From Pseudorhodoplanes sinuspersici (GTDB lineage Bacteria > Pseudomonadota > Alphaproteobacteria > Rhizobiales > Xanthobacteraceae): a DNA stretch of 64,000 bases. The stretch covers positions 1,668,501 through 1,732,500 of the forward strand of contig NZ_CP021112.1 of NCBI RefSeq assembly GCF_002119765.1, written 5' to 3'. The position numbers were made by a program, and so were the translations under genes. The notes beneath the pieces are model-generated. The model was not told where the DNA came from. It was given only the letters and a program-made list of their open reading frames with translations, and did no database searches. Positions 8,661-17,737 of this stretch are shown piece after piece (position 1 is the first letter of the stretch; every line of letters starts with the position of its first letter).

Positions 8661-9644
8661 TCAGGCCTGTTTTTTTGGCGGGTAAGGCGTTTCCGGCACG
8701 GGTGTCAGTGGCGGCTTACCGGAAAACCACGCCTGCAAGTTATCGACCACGAGCTGATCCATAGCCTTGCGGGTCGCGGCCGAGGCCGAACCAAGATGCG
8801 GGAACAGCACGATATGCTCCATCTCGATCAGTTCTTTCGGCACATGCGGCTCGTTGACGAACACATCGAGGCCAGCCGACATGATGGTGCGGTCCTGCAG
8901 CGCCTTGATCAGTGCCGGTTCGTCGACCACCGAGCCGCGGGCCATGTTGATCAGGATACCGTCCGGTCCAAGTGCTTTTAGCACCTCGGCATTGATCAGG
9001 TTTTTCGTCGCGGCGCCGCCCGGCACAATGACCATCAGCGTGTCGACATCATGCGCCATGTCGAGCAGCTTCGGATAATATTTGTAAGAGACGCCTGGTT
9101 GCGGATTGCGTGAGTGATAAACGACGTCGACGCCGAAGGCTTCCAGGCGACGTCCAATAGCCTTGCCAATGCGGCCCATGCCGACGATGCCCACCGTGCG
9201 CTCGCGCAGCGTGGCTTTCGACAAGGGATAACCTTGTTCGAGCCATTTGCCGGCGCGCAGATAACGTTCGGCCTGCGGGAGTTCTCGGATAGTCGATAGG
9301 AGAAGGCCGATCGCCGTGTCCGCGACTTCTTCGTTCAGGACATCGGGCGTATTCGTGACAACGATGCCATGTTCGCCCGCCCATTTGGCATCGACATGAT
9401 CGTAGCCGACGCCGAAGCTCGAGACGATCTCAAGTTTCGGGAAGCGTGACATGAAAGCGCCGTCAAGCTTGTTCGCCGTGTAGGCAATGGCAACGCCGCG
9501 GATGCGCGGTGCAATGTCGGCGATGAAGGCTTCCGGATCTTTCGCCTCAATCAGCTTATGGAGGGTTCCGAACGGCTCGATGCCTCCGACGATCGTCGGT
9601 TTGGCCATTCCAATCAGCAATATTTCGGGCCTGTCTGCGGCCAT
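8661..9644 (-). CDS. D-isomer-specific 2-hydroxyacid dehydrogenase (glyoxylate/hydroxypyruvate reductase-like)
   Basis: NAD(P)-dependent 2-hydroxyacid dehydrogenase of 327 residues. It has the substrate-domain SSFGVGYDHVD, NTPDVLNEEVADTAIGLLL, the Rossmann glycine motif VGIVGMGRIGKAIGRRL, and the catalytic triad segments NMARGSVVDE (Arg), VNEP (Glu) and LFPHLGSAS (His). The residue after the second beta strand is a serine followed by Arg-Asn (YHSRNPQ), which favours NADPH. The ATG at 9644 is chosen because a GGGAGG site lies just upstream; an in-frame start at 9704 lacks one. It is divergent from the ICMT-like gene. Confidence 0.93.
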   Translation of the reverse strand: MAADRPEILLIGMAKPTIVGGIEPFGTLHKLIEAKDPEAFIADIAPRIRGVAIAYTANKLDGAFMSRFPKLEIVSSFGVGYDHVDAKWAGEHGIVVTNTPDVLNEEVADTAIGLLLSTIRELPQAERYLRAGKWLEQGYPLSKATLRERTVGIVGMGRIGKAIGRRLEAFGVDVVYHSRNPQPGVSYKYYPKLLDMAHDVDTLMVIVPGGAATKNLINAEVLKALGPDGILINMARGSVVDEPALIKALQDRTIMSAGLDVFVNEPHVPKELIEMEHIVLFPHLGSASAATRKAMDQLVVDNLQAWFSGKPPLTPVPETPYPPKKQA

Positions 9645-9776
9645 CCGGCTACCTCCCTTTTTAGGATTATCGTCATCGGAAAATACGGCTGGTTTCAGCC
9701 GCAATCCACCTATACTAGCTGGCGGAATAACCGCAAATCAGCAGTTTTCCGCGTCCCCGTCACTTTCCGGCTCTGC

Positions 9777-10385
9777 ATGCAAATTCATACTGTTCAGACG
9801 ATCCGCAAGATCGTCCTTTACGCCTTGGTCGTCCTTGGCGTCTTCATTTTTGCCGTCACGACCTCAGTTCATCCTGGCGGCGGCACGGTGCATGAGATGA
9901 TCGAATGGGCGGGCATCGTCCTGATCGTTACCTGCATCCTTGGGCGCACATGGGCATCGCTTTATATCGGCGGCCGCAAGATCGAGGAATTCGTGCAGAC
10001 CGGCCCTTATTCGGTCACGCGCAATCCGCTTTATTTCTTTTCCTTTCTCGGCGCTGCGGGCGTGGGTGCGCAAGTCGGCAGCATCGTGCTGGGACTGATC
10101 TGCGCCTTGCTCGCTTATGTGGTTTTCTACGTCGTGGTGCGGCGGGAGGAGGACGTGCTGAGCGCACGCTATGGCAAGTCCTACAGCGAGTATTTGGTCC
10201 GCGTTCCGCGGTTCATTCCCAATCCATCGCTCTGGCACGACGAACCAACCCTCACCATCCGCCCGCCGCGTGTGTTGATGACTTTTGCCGATGCGCTGGT
10301 TTTTCTGCTGGCGGTGCCGATCGCCGAGCTGTTCGAATATCTTCAGAACGGCGGCATTATTCCGGTGCTGCTGAAGTTGCCCTAA
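9777..10385 (+). CDS. Integral-membrane methyltransferase, isoprenylcysteine carboxyl methyltransferase (ICMT/PEMT) family
   Basis: A 202-residue membrane protein with about five hydrophobic segments. The diagnostic part is GPYSVTRNPLYFFSFLGAAGVGAQVGSI followed by RREEDVLSARYGKSYSEYLVRVPRFIP, the SAM-binding RNP/EE signature shared by ICMT and phospholipid methyltransferase families. In bacteria the acceptor is usually unknown. The ATG at 9777 is the first giving the N-terminal transmembrane helix; the longer frame back to 9558 overlaps the divergent dehydrogenase gene. A dispersed repeat follows immediately after the stop codon. Confidence 0.85.
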   Translation: MQIHTVQTIRKIVLYALVVLGVFIFAVTTSVHPGGGTVHEMIEWAGIVLIVTCILGRTWASLYIGGRKIEEFVQTGPYSVTRNPLYFFSFLGAAGVGAQVGSIVLGLICALLAYVVFYVVVRREEDVLSARYGKSYSEYLVRVPRFIPNPSLWHDEPTLTIRPPRVLMTFADALVFLLAVPIAELFEYLQNGGIIPVLLKLP

Positions 10386-10487
10386 GCGTTTTCGAGCGAA
10401 GTGGATACCGGTTCGCGTAAAGAAAACGCGTCAAAACAAAAAGCTAGAGCCCCGGCTTTGATTCCATCAAAGCCGGAAAGGCTCTAG
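10386..10487 (+). repeat. Dispersed palindromic repeat, family A, copy 1
   Basis: About 102 bases beginning GCGTTTTCGAGCGAAGTGGATACCGG, with AAACGCGTCAAAACAAAAAG, and ending in a hairpin (CCGGCTTTGAT / ATCAAAGCCGG) flanked by CTAGAGCC and GGCTCTAG. A near-identical copy in the opposite orientation lies at about 32709-32812, and the first 36 bases recur at 27679-27714. It fills the whole gap between the convergent ICMT-like and LysE-type genes. On the minus strand the hairpin is followed by CTTTTTGTTTT, so it could terminate transcription. Confidence 0.85.
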
Positions 10488-10499
10488 GAACGCGGCCGC

Positions 10500-11111
10500 T
10501 CAATTCCGCGCGATGATCGCTGCCGCCGCGCCAGCCATCGCCACGCTGGCGGTGCGATTGACTGTCTGTACGGCACGCGGTCTGGTGAATAGTCGGCGCG
10601 CTTGCGCCGCCAGCACCACGTAACCGGTCAACACGATGCTGACCACCAGTGCGACAATGACTGCGAGCTCGGCCATGTCGGTCAATGTCAATTGCGTTAG
10701 GTCGATCAACGTCGGCAACAGTGCAAGATAAAACAGCATCATCTTGGGATTGCCCATCGACAGCAGCAATGCTGCGCCGAAGAGTTGCCGCCCCTGTCCG
10801 CGCACCGGCTCGGCCGCGACCGGCGCACCGGCGCCGGTCCATAATTTCCACGCGAGATAGAGGAGATAAGCCGCGCCGCAATATTTGACGATCAGGAACA
10901 CCGGCTGAAACAATGCCGCGAGTGCGGCAAGGCCGAACATCGCGCAGCACAGCCAGATCAGATCGCCGAGCACGAGGCCTGCGCAGAAGGCCACGATGCC
11001 GTCAGTACCGCGCGCCATCACCCGTGCAATGATCGCGGCGACGGCTGGACCCGGTGAGATGACCGCCACCAGAAGGACCATGGCGAAGCTGAGAAACGCG
11101 AACTGGGTCAT
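10500..11111 (-). CDS. LysE/RhtB-family exporter
   Basis: A 203-residue inner-membrane exporter with six hydrophobic helices. The signature MTQFAFLSFAMVLLVAVISPGPAVAAII at the N-terminus (the SPGP motif is near 19-22), FCAGLVLGDLIWL, the YCGAAYLLYLAWKLW segment and the central LLLSMGNPKMMLFYLALLPTLID are typical of LysE/RhtB amino-acid exporters. The substrate cannot be read from sequence; relatives export lysine, threonine or homoserine lactones. It lies 23 bases downstream of the gabD stop-side gene, on the other side of its own start, and both are on the minus strand. Confidence 0.92.
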   Translation of the reverse strand: MTQFAFLSFAMVLLVAVISPGPAVAAIIARVMARGTDGIVAFCAGLVLGDLIWLCCAMFGLAALAALFQPVFLIVKYCGAAYLLYLAWKLWTGAGAPVAAEPVRGQGRQLFGAALLLSMGNPKMMLFYLALLPTLIDLTQLTLTDMAELAVIVALVVSIVLTGYVVLAAQARRLFTRPRAVQTVNRTASVAMAGAAAAIIARN

Positions 11112-11134
11112 GCCGCCACATCACAGTTTTTAAG

Positions 11135-12595
11135 CTACCAGCTCACCGAGACATATTGCGTCTCGAGGAATTCCATCATGCCCTCATGTCCGCCTTCGCG
11201 GCCAAGGCCCGATTGCTTCATACCGCCAAACGGCGCTGCCGGATCGGAGACAAGGCCACGATTGAGGCCGATCATGCCGAAATCGAGCTTCTCCGACACG
11301 CGCATGCCGCGGCCGATATCCTTCGTGTAGAGATAGGCGACAAGACCATATTCGGTGTCGTTGGCGCGTTTGATCGCTTCATCTTCCGATTTGAAGGTCT
11401 GGATCGACGCCACCGGGCCGAAGATTTCCTCGTTCAGCATCTTCGCATTGTCCGGCACATTGGTGATCACGGTCGCCGGATAGAAGAAGCCGGCGCCGTC
11501 CGGCGTCTTTCCGCCGGTCAGCACCTTCGCGCCTTTCGAGACCGCATCCTCGACGAGTTCAATCACCTTGTCGCGGCCTTCCTTGTTGACCAGCGGACCG
11601 AGGTTGACGCCGTCATCGAGACCGTTGCCGATCTTCAGTGAATTCATCTTGTCGGTGAGCTTCTGCGCGAACACGTCATGCACTTTCTCGTGCACATAGA
11701 AACGGTTTGCCGCCGTGCAGGCCTCGCCCATGTTGCGCATCTTGGCGATCATCGCGCCATCGATCGCGGCATCGATATCTGCATCTTCGAATACAAGGAA
11801 TGGCGCATTGCCGCCTAGCTCCATCGCAGGCTTGACGATGTTGTCGGCGGCTTCCCGCAGCAGCACGCGGCCGACTTCAGTCGAACCTGTGAACGAGACC
11901 ACGCGCACACGCGGATCGTGCAGCATCGCACCGACCACTTTGCCGGACGAGCGCGACGGAATGACGTTGACGACGCCCGCCGGCACGCCGGCCTCTTCGA
12001 GGATCGGCATCAGCGCCAGCATGGTCAGGGGCGTGTCGGAGGCCGGCTTCAGCACCACAGGGCAACCCGCCGCGAGCGCGGGGCCGATCTTGCGGGTGGC
12101 CATGGCCGCCGGGAAATTCCACGGCGTCACCAGCACGGCGATGCCGGCCGGCTTGTGCTGTACGAGGATCCGCGCGCCGGAGGATGGCGCCACCGACATC
12201 TGGCCGAGATTGCGCACGGCTTCTTCTGCATTCCAGCGGAAGAATTCGGCAGCATAAGCCACCTCGCCGCGCGAATCCGGCAGCGCCTTGCCATTTTCCA
12301 CGGTGATCAGCTTGGCCAGCCGCTCGGCATCGCGCATGATCAACTCGAACGCCTTGCGCAGGATCTCGGCACGCTCACGCGGCTTCTTCGCCGCCCAGGC
12401 CGGAAACGCGGCTTCCGCGGCGTCGAGTGCAGCAATGGCATCATCAACCGTCGCGCTGGCAACAGACGCGACCGTGCGCTCGGTCGCCGGATCGATCACA
12501 TCGAAGCGCTGATTGTCGGAGGCTTTGCGCCATTGGCCGCCGATCCACAGATCGGTGGGAACATCGGCGAGGAGGTTGTCGTATGATGCCATCAT
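11135..12595 (-). CDS. gabD: NAD(P)-dependent succinate-semialdehyde dehydrogenase
   Basis: Aldehyde dehydrogenase of 486 residues that oxidises succinate semialdehyde to succinate in the GABA shunt or related routes. The catalytic set is visible: N160 in VTPWNFPAAM, E259 in MELGGNAP and the nucleophile C293 in GEACTAANRF. KPASDTPL and FTGSTEVGR form the cofactor site, and the C-terminal SDPAAPFGGMKQSGLGREGG and EFLETQYVSVSW are typical of GabD. No GABA transaminase gene is nearby. The start is the first of two adjacent ATGs at 12593-12598. Confidence 0.93.
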   Translation of the reverse strand: MMASYDNLLADVPTDLWIGGQWRKASDNQRFDVIDPATERTVASVASATVDDAIAALDAAEAAFPAWAAKKPRERAEILRKAFELIMRDAERLAKLITVENGKALPDSRGEVAYAAEFFRWNAEEAVRNLGQMSVAPSSGARILVQHKPAGIAVLVTPWNFPAAMATRKIGPALAAGCPVVLKPASDTPLTMLALMPILEEAGVPAGVVNVIPSRSSGKVVGAMLHDPRVRVVSFTGSTEVGRVLLREAADNIVKPAMELGGNAPFLVFEDADIDAAIDGAMIAKMRNMGEACTAANRFYVHEKVHDVFAQKLTDKMNSLKIGNGLDDGVNLGPLVNKEGRDKVIELVEDAVSKGAKVLTGGKTPDGAGFFYPATVITNVPDNAKMLNEEIFGPVASIQTFKSEDEAIKRANDTEYGLVAYLYTKDIGRGMRVSEKLDFGMIGLNRGLVSDPAAPFGGMKQSGLGREGGHEGMMEFLETQYVSVSW

Positions 12596-12729
12596 GGCTT
12601 CCTGTTATTACGCAAGTGTCAGCCCACCGTGCTTGCCGCGTGCGCGAACGATGCATGCTTTGGCGGACGGGGGACATTAGCGCGTGAACCACAAAAGGGG
12701 AAACCGGTTTTGGCCCGAATTGCCACGCC

Positions 12730-13644
12730 TCACGCGCCGCCGCGCACTCTTTCACGATGCAAAAGGTAGAGGCCGGAGGCGACCACGACAGATGCGCCGG
12801 CCAGGGTCCAGCTGTTCGGAACATCACGAAACACGAAATAGCCGAACGCCGTTGCCCACACGAGTTGCGTGTACATGAACGGTGCGAGGATCGACGCTGG
12901 CGCAAGGCGATGTGCAACGATCAGAAGGTAATGTCCAAGGCTGCCGAAGGCTCCGAACACGACCATCAGGAAAATCACCCACGGATCGTCCGGCGTTGAC
13001 CACACAAAAGGTAGCACCGGGAGCATTGCCGCTGCACCCAGTATGTTCGCATAGAACAACGTGGTGTCGCTTGGATCGGTTCGCGACAGAACGCGCGTCA
13101 GGACAATGTACAGCGAATAGAAGAGTGCGCTTCCGACAGAGTAAATAGCGGCCCAATGCATGCCACCGACGCCCGGACGTGTGACGAGCAGCACTCCGGC
13201 GAAGCCGACCAGGATTGCGACCCAGCGACGCCACCCGATCCATTCACCGAGGATCGGACCGGCGAGGATTGCGACCAGAAACGGCGTCGAGAACAGGATC
13301 GACAAGGCTTGGTCGAGCTGCAAATACCGGAACGCCATGAAATTCATGACGGTGGAGCCGAGCATCATGGCCGCGCGCAAGGCTTGCAGACCCGGCCGGC
13401 TGGTGCGCATCAAGCCCGGCCGCGAAAGTGGATTGGAAATGAGAAATGCCAGGACGAACCCGCCGGTATAGCGGGCCCAGACGACCTGCAACGTGTCCAT
13501 ATAGCCGTTGAGATACTTCGCTATGGCGTCAAGGCACGCAAAGGCCATCACCGCGGCGCACATGAGGCCGATGCCCGTCAATCGATGGCGGCGAAGGAGA
13601 CGAGCGGCCTCGTCTTCTGCAGTGTGACCCGGAACTGATTGCAT
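12730..13644 (-). CDS. DMT-superfamily permease with two EamA domains
   Basis: A 304-residue drug/metabolite transporter with ten predicted transmembrane helices in two EamA repeats. The first repeat runs from about residue 20 (LTGIGLMCAAVMAFACLDAIAKYL) and ends near LILAGPILGEWIGWRRW-type segments around 130-145; the second starts near HWAAIYSVGSALFYSLYIVLTRVLSR and ends at FMYTQLVWATAFGYFVFRDVPNSWTLAGASVVVASGLYLLHRER. Such proteins export metabolites or amphipathic compounds; the substrate is unknown. It is divergent from the chromate-resistance pair with 188 bases between them. Confidence 0.92.
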   Translation of the reverse strand: MQSVPGHTAEDEAARLLRRHRLTGIGLMCAAVMAFACLDAIAKYLNGYMDTLQVVWARYTGGFVLAFLISNPLSRPGLMRTSRPGLQALRAAMMLGSTVMNFMAFRYLQLDQALSILFSTPFLVAILAGPILGEWIGWRRWVAILVGFAGVLLVTRPGVGGMHWAAIYSVGSALFYSLYIVLTRVLSRTDPSDTTLFYANILGAAAMLPVLPFVWSTPDDPWVIFLMVVFGAFGSLGHYLLIVAHRLAPASILAPFMYTQLVWATAFGYFVFRDVPNSWTLAGASVVVASGLYLLHRERVRGGA

Positions 13645-13832
13645 TGCAGCAAGCTACAGAAGGATGCGGAACTAAGCGAGACGGTGATGCGAATGCCCCG
13701 CCTGCTAACCTTGTCATTGCCTTGTTGTCAGTGGCGCTGTAATCTTTTTCAAACGTGGGGCTTGCGACGGTCGCCCCGCCTTTCCAAGGCTTCTGGCCCA
13801 AGCACCGTCTCCTTCATTGATGGAGGAGGCGT

Positions 13833-14651
13833 ATGTCTATGACTTTTTCAATCGGCCCAGCGAAGCTCTGGCGTAAGATTGGTACAGCACCCGCACCGGT
13901 CATCGTCGATGTGCGACGGCCCGAAGACATCGAAGCATCAAACGGTCTCCTACCAGGCTCGGCGGCCCGCGATCCGCGTGATGCAGAGACGTGGACGTTC
14001 GAACGCAGTACCGGACCCATCGTCATCGTGTGCGAACAGGGGCACGAACGCAGTCAGATGGCAGCGGCACACCTGCGTGCGCGCGGCCTGGATGCGTGCG
14101 TGCTGGAGGGCGGCTACGAGGCGTGGCGTGCGGCGACACTGCCTATGATCGATCGCGCCACGGCTTTGAGGATCGCACCGACGTCACCGAGCCTTTGGGT
14201 GACGCGGCGGCGCCCCAAAATTGATCGCGTCGCATGTCCATGGCTGATTAAGCGCTTCATCGATCCGCAAGCGCGCTTTTTGTTCGTCGACCCGCCAAAT
14301 GTGCCGGCGGTGGCCCGTGAATCCGGCGCTATTCCCTTCGATATTGAAGGGGTCGAGCTTTCGCATGAAGGGGAGCGTTGTTCGTTCGACACCATGCTCA
14401 AGCTGTTCGGTCTCAAAAATGAACCGTCGCTCGCTCGGCTCGCGCTGATCGTTCGCGGCGCGGATACGGCACGCCCGGATCTCGCTGCCGAAGCGGTCGG
14501 CCTGCACGCAGTGTCGCTTGGCCTGTCAGCTTTGTCCGGTGACGACGATCACGGGCTGCTCAGGCATGGCTTCGTCGTCTACGATGCCTTGTTCGCCTGG
14601 CTGCGATACGCGGCAGACGAACGTCACAATTGGCCAGCGAAGGCAGCCTGA
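13833..14651 (+). CDS. chrB: Rhodanese domain fused to ChrB C-terminal chromate-resistance domain
   Basis: A 272-residue fusion. Residues 1-110 form a rhodanese domain with the active-site loop C67 in VCEQGHERSQMAAAHLRARG and the closing LEGGYEAWR. Residues about 120-265 match the ChrB C-terminal domain (SLWVTRRRPKIDRVACPWLIKRFIDPQARFLFVDP, then IEGVELSHEGERCSFDTML). Canonical ChrB senses chromate through an N-terminal DNA-binding part, which is absent here and replaced by the sulfur-transfer domain, so this is probably an accessory or detoxification protein and not a repressor. A GGAGGAGG site precedes the ATG. The chrA start follows the stop codon directly, so they form an operon. Confidence 0.88.
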   Translation: MSMTFSIGPAKLWRKIGTAPAPVIVDVRRPEDIEASNGLLPGSAARDPRDAETWTFERSTGPIVIVCEQGHERSQMAAAHLRARGLDACVLEGGYEAWRAATLPMIDRATALRIAPTSPSLWVTRRRPKIDRVACPWLIKRFIDPQARFLFVDPPNVPAVARESGAIPFDIEGVELSHEGERCSFDTMLKLFGLKNEPSLARLALIVRGADTARPDLAAEAVGLHAVSLGLSALSGDDDHGLLRHGFVVYDALFAWLRYAADERHNWPAKAA

Positions 14652-15989
14652 ATGACGGCAGCAGAGCAAACGGCGCCGGGCATAGTTCCGACGCCAAGTT
14701 TTTCCGAAGCCTTGCGCGTGTGGTTCAAGATCGGCTGCCTCTCCTTCGGTGGCCCGGCCGGGCAAATCGCGATGATGCATCGGATCGCTGTCGACGAGAA
14801 AAAGTGGATCGACGAACCACGCTTTCTGCATGCGCTGAATTTCAGCATGTTGCTGCCGGGGCCGGAGGCGACGCAGCTCGCGACGTATATCGGCTGGCTG
14901 CTGCATGGAGTGCGGGGCGGGCTTGTTGCCGGCATCCTGTTCGTGCTGCCCGGCGCGCTGTTTATGCTGGGTTTGAGCCTGCTTTATGCGCTGGGACGCG
15001 GTTTTCCGGTCATTGACGGCGCGCTGTTCGGCATCAAGGCAGCGGTGCTTGTCATCGTCGTAGAAGCCCTGATCCGCATCGGCAGAAGAGCGCTGAAGAC
15101 GCAGTTCCTGGTGATGCTCGCGGCTTTAGGTTTCATCGGGATCTTCTTCTTCGATCTGCCATTCCCGCTGATCGTGATCGTCTCGGCGCTGGTCGGCTAT
15201 GTCGTCGCCCGCCGCTCGCCGGCGATGTTGGGCCTGTCGGTTGAGACCGAGGCGACGCCGGCCCCGGTGGCAGGCCGCTGGCGGCAATCGCTCGTGGCGA
15301 TTGTGGTCGGTCTTGTTCTGTGGTGGGCGCCGGTGGCGCTCGCACTCGTCCTGCTCGGCCAGCATCACGTGCTGGTCGGCATTGGCACGTTCTTCTCCAA
15401 GCTCGCGGTGGTGAGCTTTGGGGGCGCCTACGCCCTGATGGCCTATATGGCGCAGCAGGTGGTGGAAACGAATGGCTGGATGACGGCTGCGGAAATGGTC
15501 GATGGCCTCGGCCTCGCCGAAACGACGCCCGGCCCGCTGATCCTTGTCACGCAGTTCGTCGGTTTCCTCGCCGCCTTCCGCGACGCGGCGCCCTTCACGC
15601 CACTGACCGCCGGTCTGCTCGGCGCGGCGATGACGACATGGGTGATCTTCGTGCCGTCGATGCTGTGGATCTTTGCCGGCGCATCTTACGTCGAACAATT
15701 GCGCAGCAACAAAGCCTTGTCCGGCGCGCTTGCGGCGATCACTGCAGCGGTCGTCGGCGTGATCCTCAACCTGTCGCTCTGGTTTGCGCTTCATGTCCTG
15801 TTCGGCAAGGTGCAGGAGATGCACAGCTGGATCGTGCGCTGGTATGCGGTCGATGTTTCGACGCTGGATGTTGCCGCAGCCGGATTGGCGATCATCGCCG
15901 GGCTGCTCGCCTTTGTCTTTCACTTTGGTCTGATCTCGACCATTGTGGTGATGGCGGTACTGGGCGTTGCCGTGAAGATGTTGCTGTAG
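14652..15989 (+). CDS. chrA: Chromate efflux transporter ChrA (two CHR domains)
   Basis: A 445-residue inner-membrane chromate/proton antiporter. It has two homologous CHR halves: the first starts SFSEALRVWFKIGCLSFGGPAGQIAMMH with LNFSMLLPGPEATQLATYIGWLLHG, and the second starts FFSKLAVVSFGGAYALMAYMAQQVVE with DGLGLAETTPGPLILVTQFVGFLAAF. The FGGP/FGGAY and PGPEATQ/TPGPLI motifs are the family hallmarks. The ATG follows the chrB-like stop without a gap, which implies joint translation. The gene converges on the ABC permease gene with only three bases between stop codons. Confidence 0.96.
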   Translation: MTAAEQTAPGIVPTPSFSEALRVWFKIGCLSFGGPAGQIAMMHRIAVDEKKWIDEPRFLHALNFSMLLPGPEATQLATYIGWLLHGVRGGLVAGILFVLPGALFMLGLSLLYALGRGFPVIDGALFGIKAAVLVIVVEALIRIGRRALKTQFLVMLAALGFIGIFFFDLPFPLIVIVSALVGYVVARRSPAMLGLSVETEATPAPVAGRWRQSLVAIVVGLVLWWAPVALALVLLGQHHVLVGIGTFFSKLAVVSFGGAYALMAYMAQQVVETNGWMTAAEMVDGLGLAETTPGPLILVTQFVGFLAAFRDAAPFTPLTAGLLGAAMTTWVIFVPSMLWIFAGASYVEQLRSNKALSGALAAITAAVVGVILNLSLWFALHVLFGKVQEMHSWIVRWYAVDVSTLDVAAAGLAIIAGLLAFVFHFGLISTIVVMAVLGVAVKMLL

Positions 15990-15992
15990 GGC

Positions 15993-16820
15993 TCAACTCT
16001 CCTGCGCTGCACTGTCATGCCAGCGCCGCAAGATGAGATGCGAGACGAGCGACAGCAGGGCGAAGATGACAATGCCGGTGATCGACAACAGGATCAGCGC
16101 CGCGAACATGCGCGGAATATTGAGGCGATAACCCGACTCGGCGATACGATAAGCCAGCCCTGAACCCGCGCCCGCCGAACCTGCGGCGATCTCGGCCACC
16201 ACCGCGCCAATGAGCGACAGGCCGCCGGCAATTTTCAATCCGCCCAGCATGTAGGGCAAAGCCGCTGGCAGCTTCAGATCGCGCAGCATCTGCCAGCGGC
16301 TTGCCCCATAAAGCTGGAACAGCTCGCTCAAATTCCGGTCGACTGAATGCAGCCCCAATGTCGTGTTCGCCAGTACGGGAAAGAATGCCACGATCCAGGC
16401 ACAGGCCAGCACCGCCGCCTGTTGAGGCAGATAAATCAGCAGCAGGGGTGCGATCGCCACAACAGGCGTCACCTGCAGGATCACCGCATAGGGATAGAAC
16501 GAATATTCGAACACGCGCGAGCGATTAAACAGGATCGCCAATCCAACGCCGCCAACAAAAGCCAATATCAACGCTTCTAATGTGATGGTCAGCGTCACCA
16601 GCAGCGACGACCAGAGTAGAGACCAGTCGCGCACCAATGTCTCCAATACGAGACCGGGTGAGGGCAGCACGTAAGGTTGAATGTCATTGAGACGGACGAC
16701 CAGATCCCAAATCGACACGCCGATCGCCATCGCAACGAACGGCAAGAGGATACGAAGCATGCGTTCGCGCCGGGTGCGTTCCTGCGTTTGTCTGACGCGC
16801 GAAGAAGCGGGCGCATTCAT
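15993..16820 (-). CDS. ABC transporter permease, SsuC/TauC/ThiX type
   Basis: A 275-residue permease of the nitrate/sulfonate/taurine family. About six hydrophobic helices are visible from ILLPFVAMAIGVSIWDLVVR to the C-terminal LLSLVSHLILRR, with the EAA loop around ELFQLYGASRWQMLRDLKLPAALPYMLGGLKIAGGLSLIGAVVAEIAAGSAGAGSGLAYRI. It pairs with the ATPase gene upstream, overlapping it by four bases (ATGA), so the two are one operon. No substrate-binding protein gene is attached; an orphan NMT1/THI5-like binding protein at 27759-28766 is a possible partner. Confidence 0.93.
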   Translation of the reverse strand: MNAPASSRVRQTQERTRRERMLRILLPFVAMAIGVSIWDLVVRLNDIQPYVLPSPGLVLETLVRDWSLLWSSLLVTLTITLEALILAFVGGVGLAILFNRSRVFEYSFYPYAVILQVTPVVAIAPLLLIYLPQQAAVLACAWIVAFFPVLANTTLGLHSVDRNLSELFQLYGASRWQMLRDLKLPAALPYMLGGLKIAGGLSLIGAVVAEIAAGSAGAGSGLAYRIAESGYRLNIPRMFAALILLSITGIVIFALLSLVSHLILRRWHDSAAQES

Positions 16821-17587
16821 GCAGCCTGCTCCGCCATTGCGGCAACAAGCGCCTGCGAAACCTTACGGCACAACGCGGCATATTCCGCCGATGTGCGGAA
16901 GGCTTCATCGCGCGGATAAGGCGCGTCGATCGGGATGTCTGCGAAAATACGGCCGGGCCGCTGTGTCATCACCAGAATGCGGCTGGAGAGATAGACCGAT
17001 TCGAACACCGAATGCGTGACAAAGATCACAGTCTGCCGCATCGCAGCCCACAGATGCAGCAGATCGTTGTTGAGCCGAAACCGCGTGATTTCATCCAGCG
17101 CAGCGAATGGTTCGTCCATCAACAGAAGCTTTGGCTGCGTCACCAGCGCACGTGCAATCGACACCCGCATCCTCATGCCGCCGGATAATTCGCGCGGATA
17201 GGCATGTTCGAATGCCTCAAGACCAACGCGGGTCAGGGCCTCACGGATGCGTGGCATCGCCGCGCTTTTGTCGACGCCTGCAAGCTTCATCGGCAGATAG
17301 ACATTTCCGGCGGCGCTGGCCCATGGCATCAATGTCGGTTCCTGGAACACAAAGCCGATTTCGCCGGACGAGCCTTTCGGCGCGGCGCCGGCGCGCCACA
17401 CGACATCGCCGTTCGACGGCGCGATCAAGCCGGCAATGATGCGCAAGGCTGTGGACTTGCCGCAGCCAGACGGGCCGAGCAGGGAGACGAATTCTCCGTC
17501 CCCGACCGCGAATGACGTGTCGCGCAGTGCCGTTACGCCATTCGGAAAGATCTTGCCGATACTTTGGAGTTGAACAAGTGAGGACAT
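16817..17587 (-). CDS. ABC transporter ATP-binding protein, SsuB/TauB type
   Basis: A 256-residue ATPase. It shows Walker A GPSGCGKST, the Q-loop FVFQEPTLMPWASAAGN, the ABC signature LSGGMRMRVSIARAL, Walker B LLLMDEPFAALDE and the H-switch VIFVTHSVFESVYLSSRI. These and the ending GRIFADIPIDAPYPR place it with ATPases that drive uptake of sulfonates, nitrate or pyrimidine-like solutes. The ATG at 17587 (MSSLVQLQSIGKIF) is chosen as the family-like start; the longer frame to 17614 adds nine residues. It is first in the two-gene operon with the permease. Confidence 0.94.
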   Translation of the reverse strand: MSSLVQLQSIGKIFPNGVTALRDTSFAVGDGEFVSLLGPSGCGKSTALRIIAGLIAPSNGDVVWRAGAAPKGSSGEIGFVFQEPTLMPWASAAGNVYLPMKLAGVDKSAAMPRIREALTRVGLEAFEHAYPRELSGGMRMRVSIARALVTQPKLLLMDEPFAALDEITRFRLNNDLLHLWAAMRQTVIFVTHSVFESVYLSSRILVMTQRPGRIFADIPIDAPYPRDEAFRTSAEYAALCRKVSQALVAAMAEQAA

Positions 17588-17737
17588 TGTTGAGCCGGTG
17601 ACTACACCATCCATCTCGTCATGCCCGACCTTATGCCACGGCTGTCCGGTTCGATGTTAGTGGACGAGCTGCATGACGTGGATTTTTCTGCGTTTTGAAC
17701 ATCCGTCAATGTTCGAGAGCCGGAAGGGACTCGCGCC
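17588..17737. other. Upstream region of the ABC operon
   Basis: About 150 bases upstream of the minus-strand ATPase gene and of the transposase remnant. It should contain the ABC operon promoter, but I see no convincing operator or riboswitch. Confidence 0.3.
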
